IMG/VR virus record: IMGVR_UViG_3300013014_000052
Coordinates: 1 to 45,269 of that record
Source of the DNA: a virus
Strand: one strand, 5' to 3'
DNA length: 45,269 bases
The position numbers and the translations under genes were made by a program. Positions within the stretch are counted from its first letter, which is position 1, and every line of letters starts with the position of its first letter. Below are positions 26,801-35,595 of the stretch, one piece after another. The notes beneath the pieces were generated by a model. It saw nothing but the letters and a program-made list of their open reading frames with translations, ran no database searches and was not told the DNA's origin.

Positions 26801-27271
26801 ATGAATCAATCTCCAGAACAGATATTAAAACAAATACAACAGATAAATCAACGAGTCACAGAAAAATTGACCAACAAAGGTTTTGTTCCCGCTCGTCGCA
26901 GTGAGAATGGTGTCATCAGAGTAGGCAGCTACAGCATAGTTAGACACAGCACTGGTTTTTACAGTGTGTTAGATCGGCTGGATAGATCCATGGCCGATGG
27001 TATTAATCTACCTCAAACCGCTGCTCTGATAGCCAACAAATTGGCCTTGGGACAATGGACTGATCAAGATCTTATCACACTAGATCGCAAGTATGGATAT
27101 TATGAGTTTGACGAAACTCTGCACAAACGCAACTACATTCGCTGTCAAAAACAGAAGAATTATGAAAGAGCCGAATTAATGAATGAAAAGTATCTAACAG
27201 CCAAGCAGAGAAAAGAAGTTTATCAACAGCAGATACAACAAGGTTTTGACAAACTGATCAAGATAGCATAA
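26801..27271 (+). CDS. Conserved phage protein of unknown function (156 aa)
   Basis: It starts one base after the previous stop, so the genes are cotranslated or closely coupled. The first 40 residues are helical (Q-I-L-K-Q-I-Q-Q-I-N-Q-R-V). A compact beta segment follows (I-R-V-G-S-Y-S-I-V-R), then a basic helical C-terminus rich in Lys/Gln (residues 115-156). No catalytic motif. By pattern it resembles a widespread small protein of T4-like aquatic phages, not functionally named. Confidence 0.7.
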   Translation: MNQSPEQILKQIQQINQRVTEKLTNKGFVPARRSENGVIRVGSYSIVRHSTGFYSVLDRLDRSMADGINLPQTAALIANKLALGQWTDQDLITLDRKYGYYEFDETLHKRNYIRCQKQKNYERAELMNEKYLTAKQRKEVYQQQIQQGFDKLIKIA

Positions 27272-27274
27272 ATA
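27268..27274 (+). promoter_or_regulatory. T4-type late promoter (ATAAATA)
   Basis: ATAAATA overlaps the stop codon of the 156-aa gene and precedes the 676-aa gene by 28 bases, with GGTGGG as its ribosome-binding site. Confidence 0.65.
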
Positions 27275-27301
27275 AAATTATCTATTTTTGGTGGGTCAAA
27301 T

Positions 27302-29332
27302 ATGAAAACCAGCGATTTTAATCAACCTCTCAGCAGTGCAACCCTAAAGGAAAACATTGGTCGTCAGTTTGGTGTCAGTGTCGATCTTAACAAATACGAT
27401 CGAGAACAGCTGGAAGATTTTAGAAATAAATTACGTACTCGTATTTTTCAACATGAAGGTCGTGCAGGCATCAATGATCTACTGACCAATGAAACTTACC
27501 AAAAAGACAAAGCAATGTTAGAGTTGCTCAACACAAGGATTAAAGAAATGCTAGGCGAAGACATTAAAAAACTCAGAGACAAATTAGTCGCATTAGACGA
27601 AGCCAAAAAGGGAGTGCGTGATGTCAAACATTCCGCCAAGGCCAAAGGATCCAAACCGGACTTTTTAGATCTTGACCATGATGGTAACAAGGCCGAGCCA
27701 ATGAAGCGGGCCGCAAAGGATTCCAAGATGAAGGAAGCCATCAAAAAAGATAGAAAAGAATTTGAAGGTAATGCTGTCACAGGTGGTCTGGCAGATAAAA
27801 GCATTCCGATAGGATCAAAAATTCCCGGAACCAATGTTGTTAAGAAAAAACAGATTGAAACAGAATCTATGAGAGAGGGCGATGAAGAAGAGATCACTAA
27901 GGATCTAAGAAGTCGCGGTGGTGATCAGGATACTAAGAGCAAGTACAACAAAAAAGAAGTTAAACCTGGCGTTACTCGTTATACCAAAAAGAGTGGAGAA
28001 TTTACCAGCGAACCACATCGTGACACAGGCAGCGGTGCTCGTACCAAAGCCGATACACAGGCCAGACATGACGACGAAACCGAACGTGCCAAATATACAG
28101 GTCTAAGAAAAGTTCGTAAGGGCGGAGAAACGCAATACTTTTACAACGGCAAACAAATTGACCAAGATCGCTATGAAAGAATCGCCAGCCGTCCAAGTGC
28201 TGTGGGAGAAGCCGCTGAGAAAAAATGTAATCATACTGCCAAAGGTAAAAAATGTCCAGTACATGGATTAAAAGAGTGCGGAATGGGAGTGTATGAAAGT
28301 ATCGATCCTGAACAAGCAGGATTTTATGTGGTTGACGAAGAGGGAGATGTAGTCGAAGGTCCGTTTGACTCCAAGCAGGAGGCATACGAACAAGCCGCTG
28401 CAATGGGCCGTATGTATGATGTAAAATACAAAGGTGATGTAATCCCAACATCTGATTTAATACATAAAATAATTCGAGCATTGCCACCAGATGTAAGAAG
28501 TGATGATATTACGGATCCAATGGATCTTGAGCACTATTTGAGAAAAAATCCTCTAGGACGAGTATTTGGCAGTTTGTCACCCCAAGAACAAGCTCGTGTA
28601 ACAGACGAAGTAGCAAATTATTTTTATGGAAAAAATGGTTCGGCTTTTGGTGATTTAGATGAAGGCAAGGACGAAGGCAAGCCTGGCAAGAACTTTGCTA
28701 AGATTGCTAAATCTGCAGGTAAGCGTTATGGCAGTAAAGAAGCCGGCGAGCGTGTGGCAGGTGCTGTTCGTAACAAATTAAAGAAGCAGGGCAAGCTGGA
28801 AGAATCACAGCAGATTTTCAAACACCATGTTCGTGTTGTCAATGAAAGCCTAGCATATCTACTGAGTGAAAATGAAGAAGAAAAGGCCAAGAGCATTACA
28901 GCCGCAGGTGACATTGTCAATGATTTTACCAGCTGGATGCAGCGTGTCGGTCAGTATCAGACCAAGAGCATGATCGAACTCAGCGACAAGATCCGTGCTG
29001 ACTTTGGCCCAGTAGAAGCAGAAGCATTTAAACAGGCAGTTGGTCCAGCGTTAACTGCTGCTCTTGAAATGCTGACACAACAACGTGAAGCCATCAGCAA
29101 TGCGGTGGCCACATTGGCCGGTGAGCAGATGCCTACTAATCCAATGGGCACTGAGCCAGAAATGCCTGTTGCCGAACCAGACATGATGAATGAGCCTGAA
29201 GGCGGTGATGAGTTTGCCGCTGCTGATGCTGCTGCTGGTGGTGATGCTGCTGCTGGCCGTGATCTACGTGAAAGCCGTGTAAAAGCTCGCCTACGCGAAA
29301 GCCACAGCATTATCAGCAAATTGTCCAGATGA
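27302..29332 (+). CDS. Large multidomain late protein (676 aa), unknown function
   Basis: Several distinct parts are visible. Residues 1-100 are helical and highly charged. Residues 121-130 read F-L-D-L-D-H-D-G-N-K, an EF-hand-like calcium loop of the dockerin style (D-x-D-x-D-G). Residues 200-300 are charged and low-complexity. C309, H311, C318, H321 and C326 form a compact Cys/His cluster that could bind zinc. Residues 450-500 are a Lys/Gly-rich segment. Residues 505-610 form a helical domain (S-I-T-A-A-G-D-I-V, W-M-Q-R-V). An Ala/Glu-rich linker and a basic tail with R-E-S-R-V and R-E-S-H-S motifs complete it. A late promoter precedes it and the stop overlaps the next gene (ATGA). A structural or assembly role such as scaffold or internal protein is plausible but unproven. 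Confidence 0.7.
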   Translation: MKTSDFNQPLSSATLKENIGRQFGVSVDLNKYDREQLEDFRNKLRTRIFQHEGRAGINDLLTNETYQKDKAMLELLNTRIKEMLGEDIKKLRDKLVALDEAKKGVRDVKHSAKAKGSKPDFLDLDHDGNKAEPMKRAAKDSKMKEAIKKDRKEFEGNAVTGGLADKSIPIGSKIPGTNVVKKKQIETESMREGDEEEITKDLRSRGGDQDTKSKYNKKEVKPGVTRYTKKSGEFTSEPHRDTGSGARTKADTQARHDDETERAKYTGLRKVRKGGETQYFYNGKQIDQDRYERIASRPSAVGEAAEKKCNHTAKGKKCPVHGLKECGMGVYESIDPEQAGFYVVDEEGDVVEGPFDSKQEAYEQAAAMGRMYDVKYKGDVIPTSDLIHKIIRALPPDVRSDDITDPMDLEHYLRKNPLGRVFGSLSPQEQARVTDEVANYFYGKNGSAFGDLDEGKDEGKPGKNFAKIAKSAGKRYGSKEAGERVAGAVRNKLKKQGKLEESQQIFKHHVRVVNESLAYLLSENEEEKAKSITAAGDIVNDFTSWMQRVGQYQTKSMIELSDKIRADFGPVEAEAFKQAVGPALTAALEMLTQQREAISNAVATLAGEQMPTNPMGTEPEMPVAEPDMMNEPEGGDEFAAADAAAGGDAAAGRDLRESRVKARLRESHSIISKLSR

Positions 29333-29676
29333 AAATTGTTGAACTGTTAGAAGACCCAAGTTATGACATTGGGTCTTTACGAAGTGCCCTGGCCGTAAGA
29401 CAAGGGCAGGCTCCCGGTAAGGCTATATCTTTAGACGTGATCAAAAACATAGCTAAAGATTTGGGATTCAGTATTACCGACATGGCCACCTTAAAACTGT
29501 TCAAAGACAAAATTGATCCCACCGGCGATGTTATAGACATCGATGATCAGGGCCAAATTACACTTAACAATCCTAATCCAGAAGCTCCTGCAGCAGCATC
29601 AGGTAAAGGCCCTAATGTTGATGCAATGGCCAAAGGCAACAGCAAAATCAGCCCGGTTGGTGGATCAAAAACTTGA
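29329..29676 (+). CDS. Small protein of unknown function (115 aa)
   Basis: The start overlaps the 676-aa gene stop (ATGA), indicating coupling. The first 65 residues are an ordered helical domain (D-V-I-K-N-I-A-K-D-L-G-F, then T-L-K-L-F-K-D-K-I). The rest is Pro/Ala/Gly/Ser-rich and likely disordered. No motif identifies it. Its 3' end contains the -35 box of the promoter for the next gene. Confidence 0.65.
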   Translation: MKIVELLEDPSYDIGSLRSALAVRQGQAPGKAISLDVIKNIAKDLGFSITDMATLKLFKDKIDPTGDVIDIDDQGQITLNNPNPEAPAAASGKGPNVDAMAKGNSKISPVGGSKT

Positions 29677-29700
29677 CAATCTGTTTATTTCTAGTATAAT
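29673..29700 (+). promoter_or_regulatory. Consensus sigma70 promoter, near-leaderless
   Basis: TTGACA (29673-29678), a 16-bp spacer and TATAAT (29695-29700) match the consensus in both boxes. The -35 overlaps the stop of the upstream gene. The expected start at about 29707 is two bases before the ATG at 29709. Confidence 0.8.
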
Positions 29701-29708
29701 TACTAGAT

Positions 29709-30407
29709 ATGAAAACTTATAATCCTCCTCCCTTTGTGGAGCGTTTCCAATATAAAAACTGCCGACAGGTCAATGATCCCGTAACTCGCAAACGTGTCTA
29801 TGTAACACCTGACGGTGAGTCTCTACCCAGTGTTACAACCATACTGGGTGCTACCAAAGACATGACAGCATTGAACGAGTGGCGAAAAAGAATTGGTGAA
29901 GAAAATGCCAATCAAATTACCAGAGAGGCGGCCGGGGTAGGTACGGCCATGCATGCCAATTTGGAACGATTTATTATTGGAGAGCAACGACAGCCAGGAA
30001 ATAATCCTGTGCATATACAGGCTAATGCCATGGCCGATATCATAATTGAAAATGGACTGAGCAAACTCAGCGAAGTTTGGGCATTAGAACAGAGTTTGTA
30101 TTTTCCCGGACTGTATTCAGGTACTACAGACGGTATTGGTGTATTTGATGGTGTCCCAGCCGTGTTTGATCACAAGCAGACAAATAAGCCCAAAAAATCA
30201 GAATGGGTAGATGATTACAGAATACAGTTAGTTGCCTATATATTGGCACACAATGAAGTCTATGGTACTGATATTCGTCGTGGTGTAGTGTTTATGTGCA
30301 GTAGAGATCTACAGTATCAACAATTTGATCTACTGCCAGAAGATTTCAACAAGTATCAGGATCTTTGGCTCACTAAAGTTCAAGAGTACTACGATATGAA
30401 TGGATAG
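29709..30407 (+). CDS. PD-(D/E)XK nuclease, RecB/Cas4-like (232 aa)
   Basis: The motifs of the RecB-type nuclease family appear in order: G-T-A-M-H (H82), G-T-T-D-G (D141), F-D-H-K (D154 and K156) and Q-x-x-x-Y (Q173-Y177). These are the metal-binding and catalytic residues of this fold, so a magnesium-dependent DNA exonuclease or endonuclease is likely. Related nucleases are common in T4-like aquatic phages, where host-DNA breakdown or recombination is the presumed role. It is driven by a consensus sigma70 promoter with almost no leader, unlike the late genes around it, so early expression is probable. A late promoter follows for the tailspike. Confidence 0.85.
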   Translation: MKTYNPPPFVERFQYKNCRQVNDPVTRKRVYVTPDGESLPSVTTILGATKDMTALNEWRKRIGEENANQITREAAGVGTAMHANLERFIIGEQRQPGNNPVHIQANAMADIIIENGLSKLSEVWALEQSLYFPGLYSGTTDGIGVFDGVPAVFDHKQTNKPKKSEWVDDYRIQLVAYILAHNEVYGTDIRRGVVFMCSRDLQYQQFDLLPEDFNKYQDLWLTKVQEYYDMNG

Positions 30408-30414
30408 ATAAATA
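30408..30414 (+). promoter_or_regulatory. T4-type late promoter (ATAAATA)
   Basis: ATAAATA just after the nuclease stop predicts a leader of about 17 nt containing AAGGGG, before the tailspike ATG at 30437. Confidence 0.65.
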
Positions 30415-30436
30415 TCCTATAAGGGGATATGAATCT

Positions 30437-32398
30437 ATGGCCGTAATCGAGATTGCAAAGATACAGGTTCGCAGAGGACAAGAAAATCAAACAGGAGTTC
30501 CGGTACTTGACAGTGGTGAATTTGGCTGGGCATCGGACACTGAGCACCTATACATTGGTCTTAGAAGAATTGACGGTGGCAGCAGAGATGCCAACGTAAG
30601 AATTCTTACAGAAAATGATCTAAGAAACATATTTCAGTCGTCTTCATCATCCCCATTTTTATTAAATACAGCAACTGCCTATACCTATCGAGCCGGCACA
30701 TATATAACAACTACTACAATCTTTGGCACAGAAATTCAACGAACTGTGCAGCAAAAACTAGATGGTATTGTTAGTGTATTAGATTTTGGCGCAACGGGTA
30801 ACGGAGCAGATGATGATACTCTTCCTATTCAACTTGCCATTAACAATCTATTTAGAAAAGTATTTCCTCTAGGGTTAACCAACACTGAAAAAGTATTATA
30901 TTTCCCTAGAGGGACTTACAAGATATCATCTACGATCTTTATTCCTAGATATACTACCATTTTAGGTGAAGGAATTGGTAAAACCGTAATTGACCAAATT
31001 TCTACAGGTTCACACTTTTTTCAAACTATAGATGGAACAACTAGTACCTATGGAATGTTCTCTACTCCTATGGCTACACTGCCCTACCCTGATTATGTAA
31101 ACATTGAAAAACTGACACTGAATCATGCTTCTACCATATCCTTGGGATTAAGTTTTGTCAGCTTAGATTGTTCGACTAACTCGGCAATACGAGATGTTAG
31201 ATTTGTAGGATGCTATGATATTGGTGATATCACAACCAGCACCTATGTAGGTATCGATATTAGAGGTTATCAGGCATCAACTTCGGAAAATATAACCATA
31301 GATAATTGTCAATTTGAAAATCTTTATCATGGTATAACATCTGCCTATGATACCTTTAATCATTATATCAGTAATAATAAATTTGTTCGGTGCCATCGAG
31401 GTATTGTATTTTCTCAAGATTTGACACTGCCGGCATTAATAGGTCCTAGATTCGCTAGAATTATAAACAACAAATTTCAAAACATTGCTAACCAGGCAAT
31501 TTTTGTAGGAACTAATACTTCATTCACTGCCACTAGTCATGTCAGCATGAATAACCAGTTTATCAACGTGGGCAATAATGGTGTTGATGACGGTCGCACA
31601 ACTAGTACAGGTACTGAGGTAATAGCCTTTTTTAGCAAAAATAACATCAGTCAGGACGATTATTTTGACAGATTAGAATGGCATCTGACCAAAGCCGATA
31701 TTACTGCTACTGTGTATAAGCCATTAATGATAGGACATTCGTCTATTAACAATGCCATGCAGTCTAAAAATATAGCAGGTGGAACCACTGCTACTGTAAT
31801 GATTTGGCCTCTAACCGGCAAGCAGCAATATCTCACTGTAAAATATCACATTTATAACACATTGATAAACAGTAATTATACAGTTGATCGCAAGGGTAAT
31901 CTAGATATCTATATTAAAGAAGGAACTAATCCCATTGTCAGCTTCACTGATAACTATAATTATGTGACTAATGAAGGCCCTGCTGCATGGTTAACACCTA
32001 TAGTTGACACTACTAATACTTTTGTCAAATTTAAATTGGCCAATATTGCACCAGCAGGCACCGGGGCTGCATTTACAGTTACTAATACAGCCGGAAGTTC
32101 TACATACAATATAGTAACCATTGCTGATCCTGGTAGTAATTATTATGTCGGTGATCTGATAACACTAAGAGGTACATATCTACCTGGGGCTAGTTCTACA
32201 TTTTCAGTATACGTATCTGTATTAAATGTGTCATTACCTGGAGGAAATATAACTTCAATCAGCTGGACCGGCACATCCTCTGTAGTTGTATCAACCACAG
32301 TAACTACAATTTCAACCACTACCTATGTGAGATCTGCAGCAGGTATAGGCAATACAACACTAAGCATAGACTATCAAGCTAACCTAATGACTATCTAA
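30437..32398 (+). CDS. Tailspike with pectate-lyase-type beta-helix (653 aa)
   Basis: Residues 1-45 read as a phage fibre attachment domain (K-I-Q-V-R-R-G-Q, S-G-E-F-G-W-A-S-D-T, L-Y-I-G), a pattern found at the N-termini of many fibre and spike proteins. Residues 112-130 (S-V-L-D-F-G-A-T-G-N-G-A-D-D-D-T) are the start of the pectate-lyase-3 right-handed beta-helix. Helix turns with N-N-K-F and N-C-Q-F ladders continue to about residue 400. The last 200 residues are Thr/Ser-rich beta sequence, probably a tip domain. Spikes of this type bind or cut surface polysaccharide. Catalytic residues cannot be assigned by eye, so enzymatic activity is uncertain. A late promoter precedes it. Confidence 0.85.
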   Translation: MAVIEIAKIQVRRGQENQTGVPVLDSGEFGWASDTEHLYIGLRRIDGGSRDANVRILTENDLRNIFQSSSSSPFLLNTATAYTYRAGTYITTTTIFGTEIQRTVQQKLDGIVSVLDFGATGNGADDDTLPIQLAINNLFRKVFPLGLTNTEKVLYFPRGTYKISSTIFIPRYTTILGEGIGKTVIDQISTGSHFFQTIDGTTSTYGMFSTPMATLPYPDYVNIEKLTLNHASTISLGLSFVSLDCSTNSAIRDVRFVGCYDIGDITTSTYVGIDIRGYQASTSENITIDNCQFENLYHGITSAYDTFNHYISNNKFVRCHRGIVFSQDLTLPALIGPRFARIINNKFQNIANQAIFVGTNTSFTATSHVSMNNQFINVGNNGVDDGRTTSTGTEVIAFFSKNNISQDDYFDRLEWHLTKADITATVYKPLMIGHSSINNAMQSKNIAGGTTATVMIWPLTGKQQYLTVKYHIYNTLINSNYTVDRKGNLDIYIKEGTNPIVSFTDNYNYVTNEGPAAWLTPIVDTTNTFVKFKLANIAPAGTGAAFTVTNTAGSSTYNIVTIADPGSNYYVGDLITLRGTYLPGASSTFSVYVSVLNVSLPGGNITSISWTGTSSVVVSTTVTTISTTTYVRSAAGIGNTTLSIDYQANLMTI

Positions 32399-32833
32399 AT
32401 GTTTAATAAACCGATTGAAAAAAGACTAGAGTCTTGGATCGATCATCGTAGAAATTTAGACAATTCAGATGATCCACTACAGGACACTTGGGACCTATGG
32501 CATACAGCTCCATTTGTTCCTCATAATCAAAAAATTGATCCTTACCATAATCGTAGCTGGCCCAGTCCTTGGGAAATTATTGCTGAAAACAAATACGATG
32601 ACTTTACTCGAGCACTAATGATAGGATGGACACTAAAAATGACTCAGAAGTTTCGAGATTCGGCTATTGAAATTAAAACTCTCGTAGACAATGATCGAAG
32701 CAGACAGTATAATATAGTGTGTGTAGATAATACCTGGGTTATAAATTACAGTGATGTTGGTCCTGTTACTGCCGATTCGATTCCCGAATCGTTTGATCTG
32801 GAAAACCTAATAGAACTTTCACCTCCTAGGTAA
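32399..32833 (+). CDS. Conserved T4-like phage protein of unknown function (144 aa)
   Basis: The ATG directly follows the TAA of the tailspike gene. The protein is unusually rich in Trp (8 or so), with blocks D-T-W-D-L-W-H-T-A-P-F and R-S-W-P-S-P-W-E-I-I, then K-Y-D-D-F-T-R-A-L-M-I-G-W-T. This Trp/Pro/His pattern resembles an uncharacterised protein of T4-like aquatic phages. No catalytic or membrane motif. Placement behind a tailspike suggests a virion or assembly link, though the conserved family has no known role to my knowledge. Confidence 0.7.
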   Translation: MFNKPIEKRLESWIDHRRNLDNSDDPLQDTWDLWHTAPFVPHNQKIDPYHNRSWPSPWEIIAENKYDDFTRALMIGWTLKMTQKFRDSAIEIKTLVDNDRSRQYNIVCVDNTWVINYSDVGPVTADSIPESFDLENLIELSPPR

Positions 32834-32836
32834 ATA
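32830..32836 (+). promoter_or_regulatory. Late-type promoter (GTAAATA) before nrdA
   Basis: GTAAATA overlaps the stop of the 144-aa gene, about 31 bases before the nrdA ATG. The G at the first position makes it less typical than the other late sites. Confidence 0.5.
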
Positions 32837-32866
32837 TCTTTCTCATTAACAAAAAGGCGTAATCCT

Positions 32867-35191
32867 ATGATCACAGTGGTCAAGAGGAATGGGGATCGTG
32901 TTCCCCTGGATATTAGTAAGATACAGAGACAGGTAGCCCATGCTTGCCGTGGTATAGACGGAGTGAGTCCGTCTATGATTGAAATCAAAGCTCAAATAGA
33001 AATATATGATGGGATGACCACAGAAACCATAGATGGACTGCTGCTCAAAGCTATGGTCAACCTCATAGACGAAACCGAAAACCCTGACATCAACAATGTC
33101 AACTATCAATATGTAGCAGGACGTCAGCGTGTCAGCATGTTGCGTAAAGAAGTCTACGGCAGTTATCATCCTCCCCACATCTATGATATAGTAAAAACCA
33201 ACGTGACCGCTGGAATGTATACCGCTGAACTATTGGAGTGGTACGATGAAAGCGAATGGAATGCCATCGAAATGCTGGTTGATCACGATAAGGACGAAAA
33301 CTATACCTATGCTGCCATAGCACAACTGACAGAAAAATATCTGGTACAAAATCGTGCAAACGGTAAAATATACGAAACTCCGCAGATTCGTTATGCTATT
33401 GCAGCAGCCACGGCATTCCATAATGAACCTAAAGATCGGAGATTAAGCTATGTTAAAGATTACTATCAGTGTGCCAGCGATGGACATTTTACTTTGGCGA
33501 CTCCAGTACTGGCTGGTCTCGGAACCACTACTAAGCAGTTTAGCAGTTGCGTTCTTATATCTAGTGACGATACTTTAGACAGCATCTTTGCAAGTGGCGA
33601 AATGATGGCAAAATATGCTTCGAAACGAGCTGGAATTGGTCTAGAAATTGGCAGAATTCGTCCCTTAGGAGCCCCAATTCGCAATGGGGAAATTAAGCAT
33701 ACGGGTATGATACCCTTTTTAAAGAAATGGTTTGCCGATCTAAGGTCTTGCAGTCAAGGCGGTATTCGCAACGCCAGTTGTACCGTGACTTTCCCTATTT
33801 GGCATTATCAGTTTGAAGATCTCATTGTGCTGAAAAACAACCAAGGCACAGAAGAAACTCGTGTCCGACAGATGGATTACAGCGTAGTAGTCAGTGCTCT
33901 TTTCTGGCGTCGCTACAAAAACAAAGAAATGATCACACTGTTTGATCCACATGAAGTGCCGGATCTCTATGAAGCGTACTACAGAGATAGTGCCGAATTT
34001 GAACGTCTATACTTAAACTATGAACTCGATAAGAAAATTAAAAAGAAGGTCGTATCAGCGGATGAGATATTCAAAAACGGAATTCTTAAGGAAAGAACTG
34101 ATACGGGGAGAATTTATCTTGTCAATATCGACAACGTCATTAATCAGGGACCGTTTGATACGAGCTTGGATCCTATATATCAATCAAATTTATGCCAAGA
34201 GATACTTTTACCCACCCGACCTTTCCAAAGAATTGAAGACTCGGAGGGACGTATTGCTCTTTGCACTCTTGGCAGCATAAATTGGGGTGCGTTTAAAGAT
34301 CCTCAACAAATGCGTCGTGCATGCCGTGTGTTGGTTCGTAGCCTAAGCAATCTGTTGAACTATCAAGACTTCCTCAGTATTCAAAGTAAATTGGCCAATA
34401 GTGAATTTGAACCACTAGGAGTCGGCATTACTAATCTAGCATATTGGCATGCTCGCCGTCATCTTAAATATGGGGAAGAGGATGCTCTCAAAGAAGTCAA
34501 ACGCTGGATGGAACATCAAGCATATTATCTCACTGAAGCCAGTGTAGAACTGGCACAGGAGCGTGGTGCTTGTGAACGCAGCAGTTATACCTACTATGGT
34601 AAGGGAATCTTTCCGTGGGAACGTAGAAATAAGGGTGTAGATGAGTTGACTGACTTTACACCCAGTATGGATTGGGAACCATTGCGTGAACGTATGAAGC
34701 AGTATGGTATACGCAATGGCACACTAATGGCAGTGGCTCCTGTCGAGTCAAGCAGTGTAGTATTAAACAGCACCAACGGTATTGAAATGCCGATGGAGTT
34801 GATCAGCGTTAAGGAATCCAAGGCTGGAAGTTTTGTACAAGTGGTTCCTGAATATCGTAGATTAAAAAACCGCTATCAACTTATGTGGGAACAGACGGAT
34901 TGTCTAGGCTACTTAAAAACAGCCGCGGTGTTGGCCGCTTATATTGACCAGAGCCTGAGCACCAACACCTTTTACAGTCCTAAACATTTTGCTGATGGTA
35001 AAGTACCAGGCACTGTAATCGCTAAAAATTTAATGCTGGCCTATCGTTGGGGCATTAAAACAATTTACTATAGCCTTATTGATAAGGTAGGTAGTAAAAA
35101 TATTCTAACCACTCAAACTGATAGATTAATTAATACAGAACCTGTTACAATCTACTCCGATGATGAAGATTGTGCCGCTTGTAAGTTGTAA
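32867..35191 (+). CDS. nrdA: Ribonucleoside-diphosphate reductase, class Ia large subunit
   Basis: It reduces ribonucleotides to deoxyribonucleotides together with NrdB, supplying precursors for phage DNA. All key parts are visible. The N-terminal ATP-cone begins K-R-N-G-D-R-V-P. Redox-active Cys228 lies in F-S-S-C and its partner Cys466 in A-L-C-T-L. Asn441, Cys443 and Glu445 lie in N-L-C-Q-E. The radical-transfer tyrosines are Tyr734 and Tyr735 in T-I-Y-Y. The C-terminal shuttle pair is Cys769 and Cys772 (C-A-A-C-K-L). Length (774 aa) matches bacterial and phage NrdA (about 750-760). It heads a cluster with an acidic protein, nrdB and a glutaredoxin, the usual electron donor. Complete and apparently functional. 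Confidence 0.97.
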   Translation: MITVVKRNGDRVPLDISKIQRQVAHACRGIDGVSPSMIEIKAQIEIYDGMTTETIDGLLLKAMVNLIDETENPDINNVNYQYVAGRQRVSMLRKEVYGSYHPPHIYDIVKTNVTAGMYTAELLEWYDESEWNAIEMLVDHDKDENYTYAAIAQLTEKYLVQNRANGKIYETPQIRYAIAAATAFHNEPKDRRLSYVKDYYQCASDGHFTLATPVLAGLGTTTKQFSSCVLISSDDTLDSIFASGEMMAKYASKRAGIGLEIGRIRPLGAPIRNGEIKHTGMIPFLKKWFADLRSCSQGGIRNASCTVTFPIWHYQFEDLIVLKNNQGTEETRVRQMDYSVVVSALFWRRYKNKEMITLFDPHEVPDLYEAYYRDSAEFERLYLNYELDKKIKKKVVSADEIFKNGILKERTDTGRIYLVNIDNVINQGPFDTSLDPIYQSNLCQEILLPTRPFQRIEDSEGRIALCTLGSINWGAFKDPQQMRRACRVLVRSLSNLLNYQDFLSIQSKLANSEFEPLGVGITNLAYWHARRHLKYGEEDALKEVKRWMEHQAYYLTEASVELAQERGACERSSYTYYGKGIFPWERRNKGVDELTDFTPSMDWEPLRERMKQYGIRNGTLMAVAPVESSSVVLNSTNGIEMPMELISVKESKAGSFVQVVPEYRRLKNRYQLMWEQTDCLGYLKTAAVLAAYIDQSLSTNTFYSPKHFADGKVPGTVIAKNLMLAYRWGIKTIYYSLIDKVGSKNILTTQTDRLINTEPVTIYSDDEDCAACKL

Positions 35192-35208
35192 TAATAAGGA
35201 AATAACAC

Positions 35209-35595
35209 ATGAGCTCAGAAAAAGAATTAACCGTTGCAGAACAGCTTAAAACTTGGTTATTTTATTATGGTATTCCTGCAGATTATCCTGTTGAAAAAGA
35301 AGCAGAAGAACATCTGTTGAGAGCTATCACCCAAAAAGATGTAACTGGAGTTAAGATTCAAGATGGGGGCCTGGTTGTTGAATTTGAGGACGATGGTAGA
35401 TTAGATACTCAAATGGACGAGATTCCAGACGGAAATGAAAATAGCATGAACTGGGATGATATCCCTAGCGGAAATGAAAATAGTGTAGATTGGAGTAGTT
35501 TGCCTAATGAAGAAGTACTATCTGAATCCAAGCCAGCTGCTGCTCCTAAAGTACTGTGGGATGACATTCCTTCAGGCAATGGGAATAGAATCTAA
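35209..35595 (+). CDS. Acidic repeat protein between nrdA and nrdB (128 aa)
   Basis: AAGGAAA precedes the ATG and the stop abuts the nrdB ATG. Residues 1-65 form a small ordered domain (L-K-T-W-L-F-Y-Y-G-I-P, then V-K-I-Q-D-G-G-L-V-V-E-F). The rest is acidic and repeats a short motif: M-D-E-I-P-D-G-N-E-N-S, W-D-D-I-P-S-G-N-E-N-S and, at the very end, W-D-D-I-P-S-G-N-G-N. Repeated W-D-D-I-P-S-G-N elements look like short linear binding motifs on a flexible tail. The place between the reductase subunits suggests a partner or regulator of the reductase, which is inference. No family recognised. Confidence 0.75.
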   Translation: MSSEKELTVAEQLKTWLFYYGIPADYPVEKEAEEHLLRAITQKDVTGVKIQDGGLVVEFEDDGRLDTQMDEIPDGNENSMNWDDIPSGNENSVDWSSLPNEEVLSESKPAAAPKVLWDDIPSGNGNRI

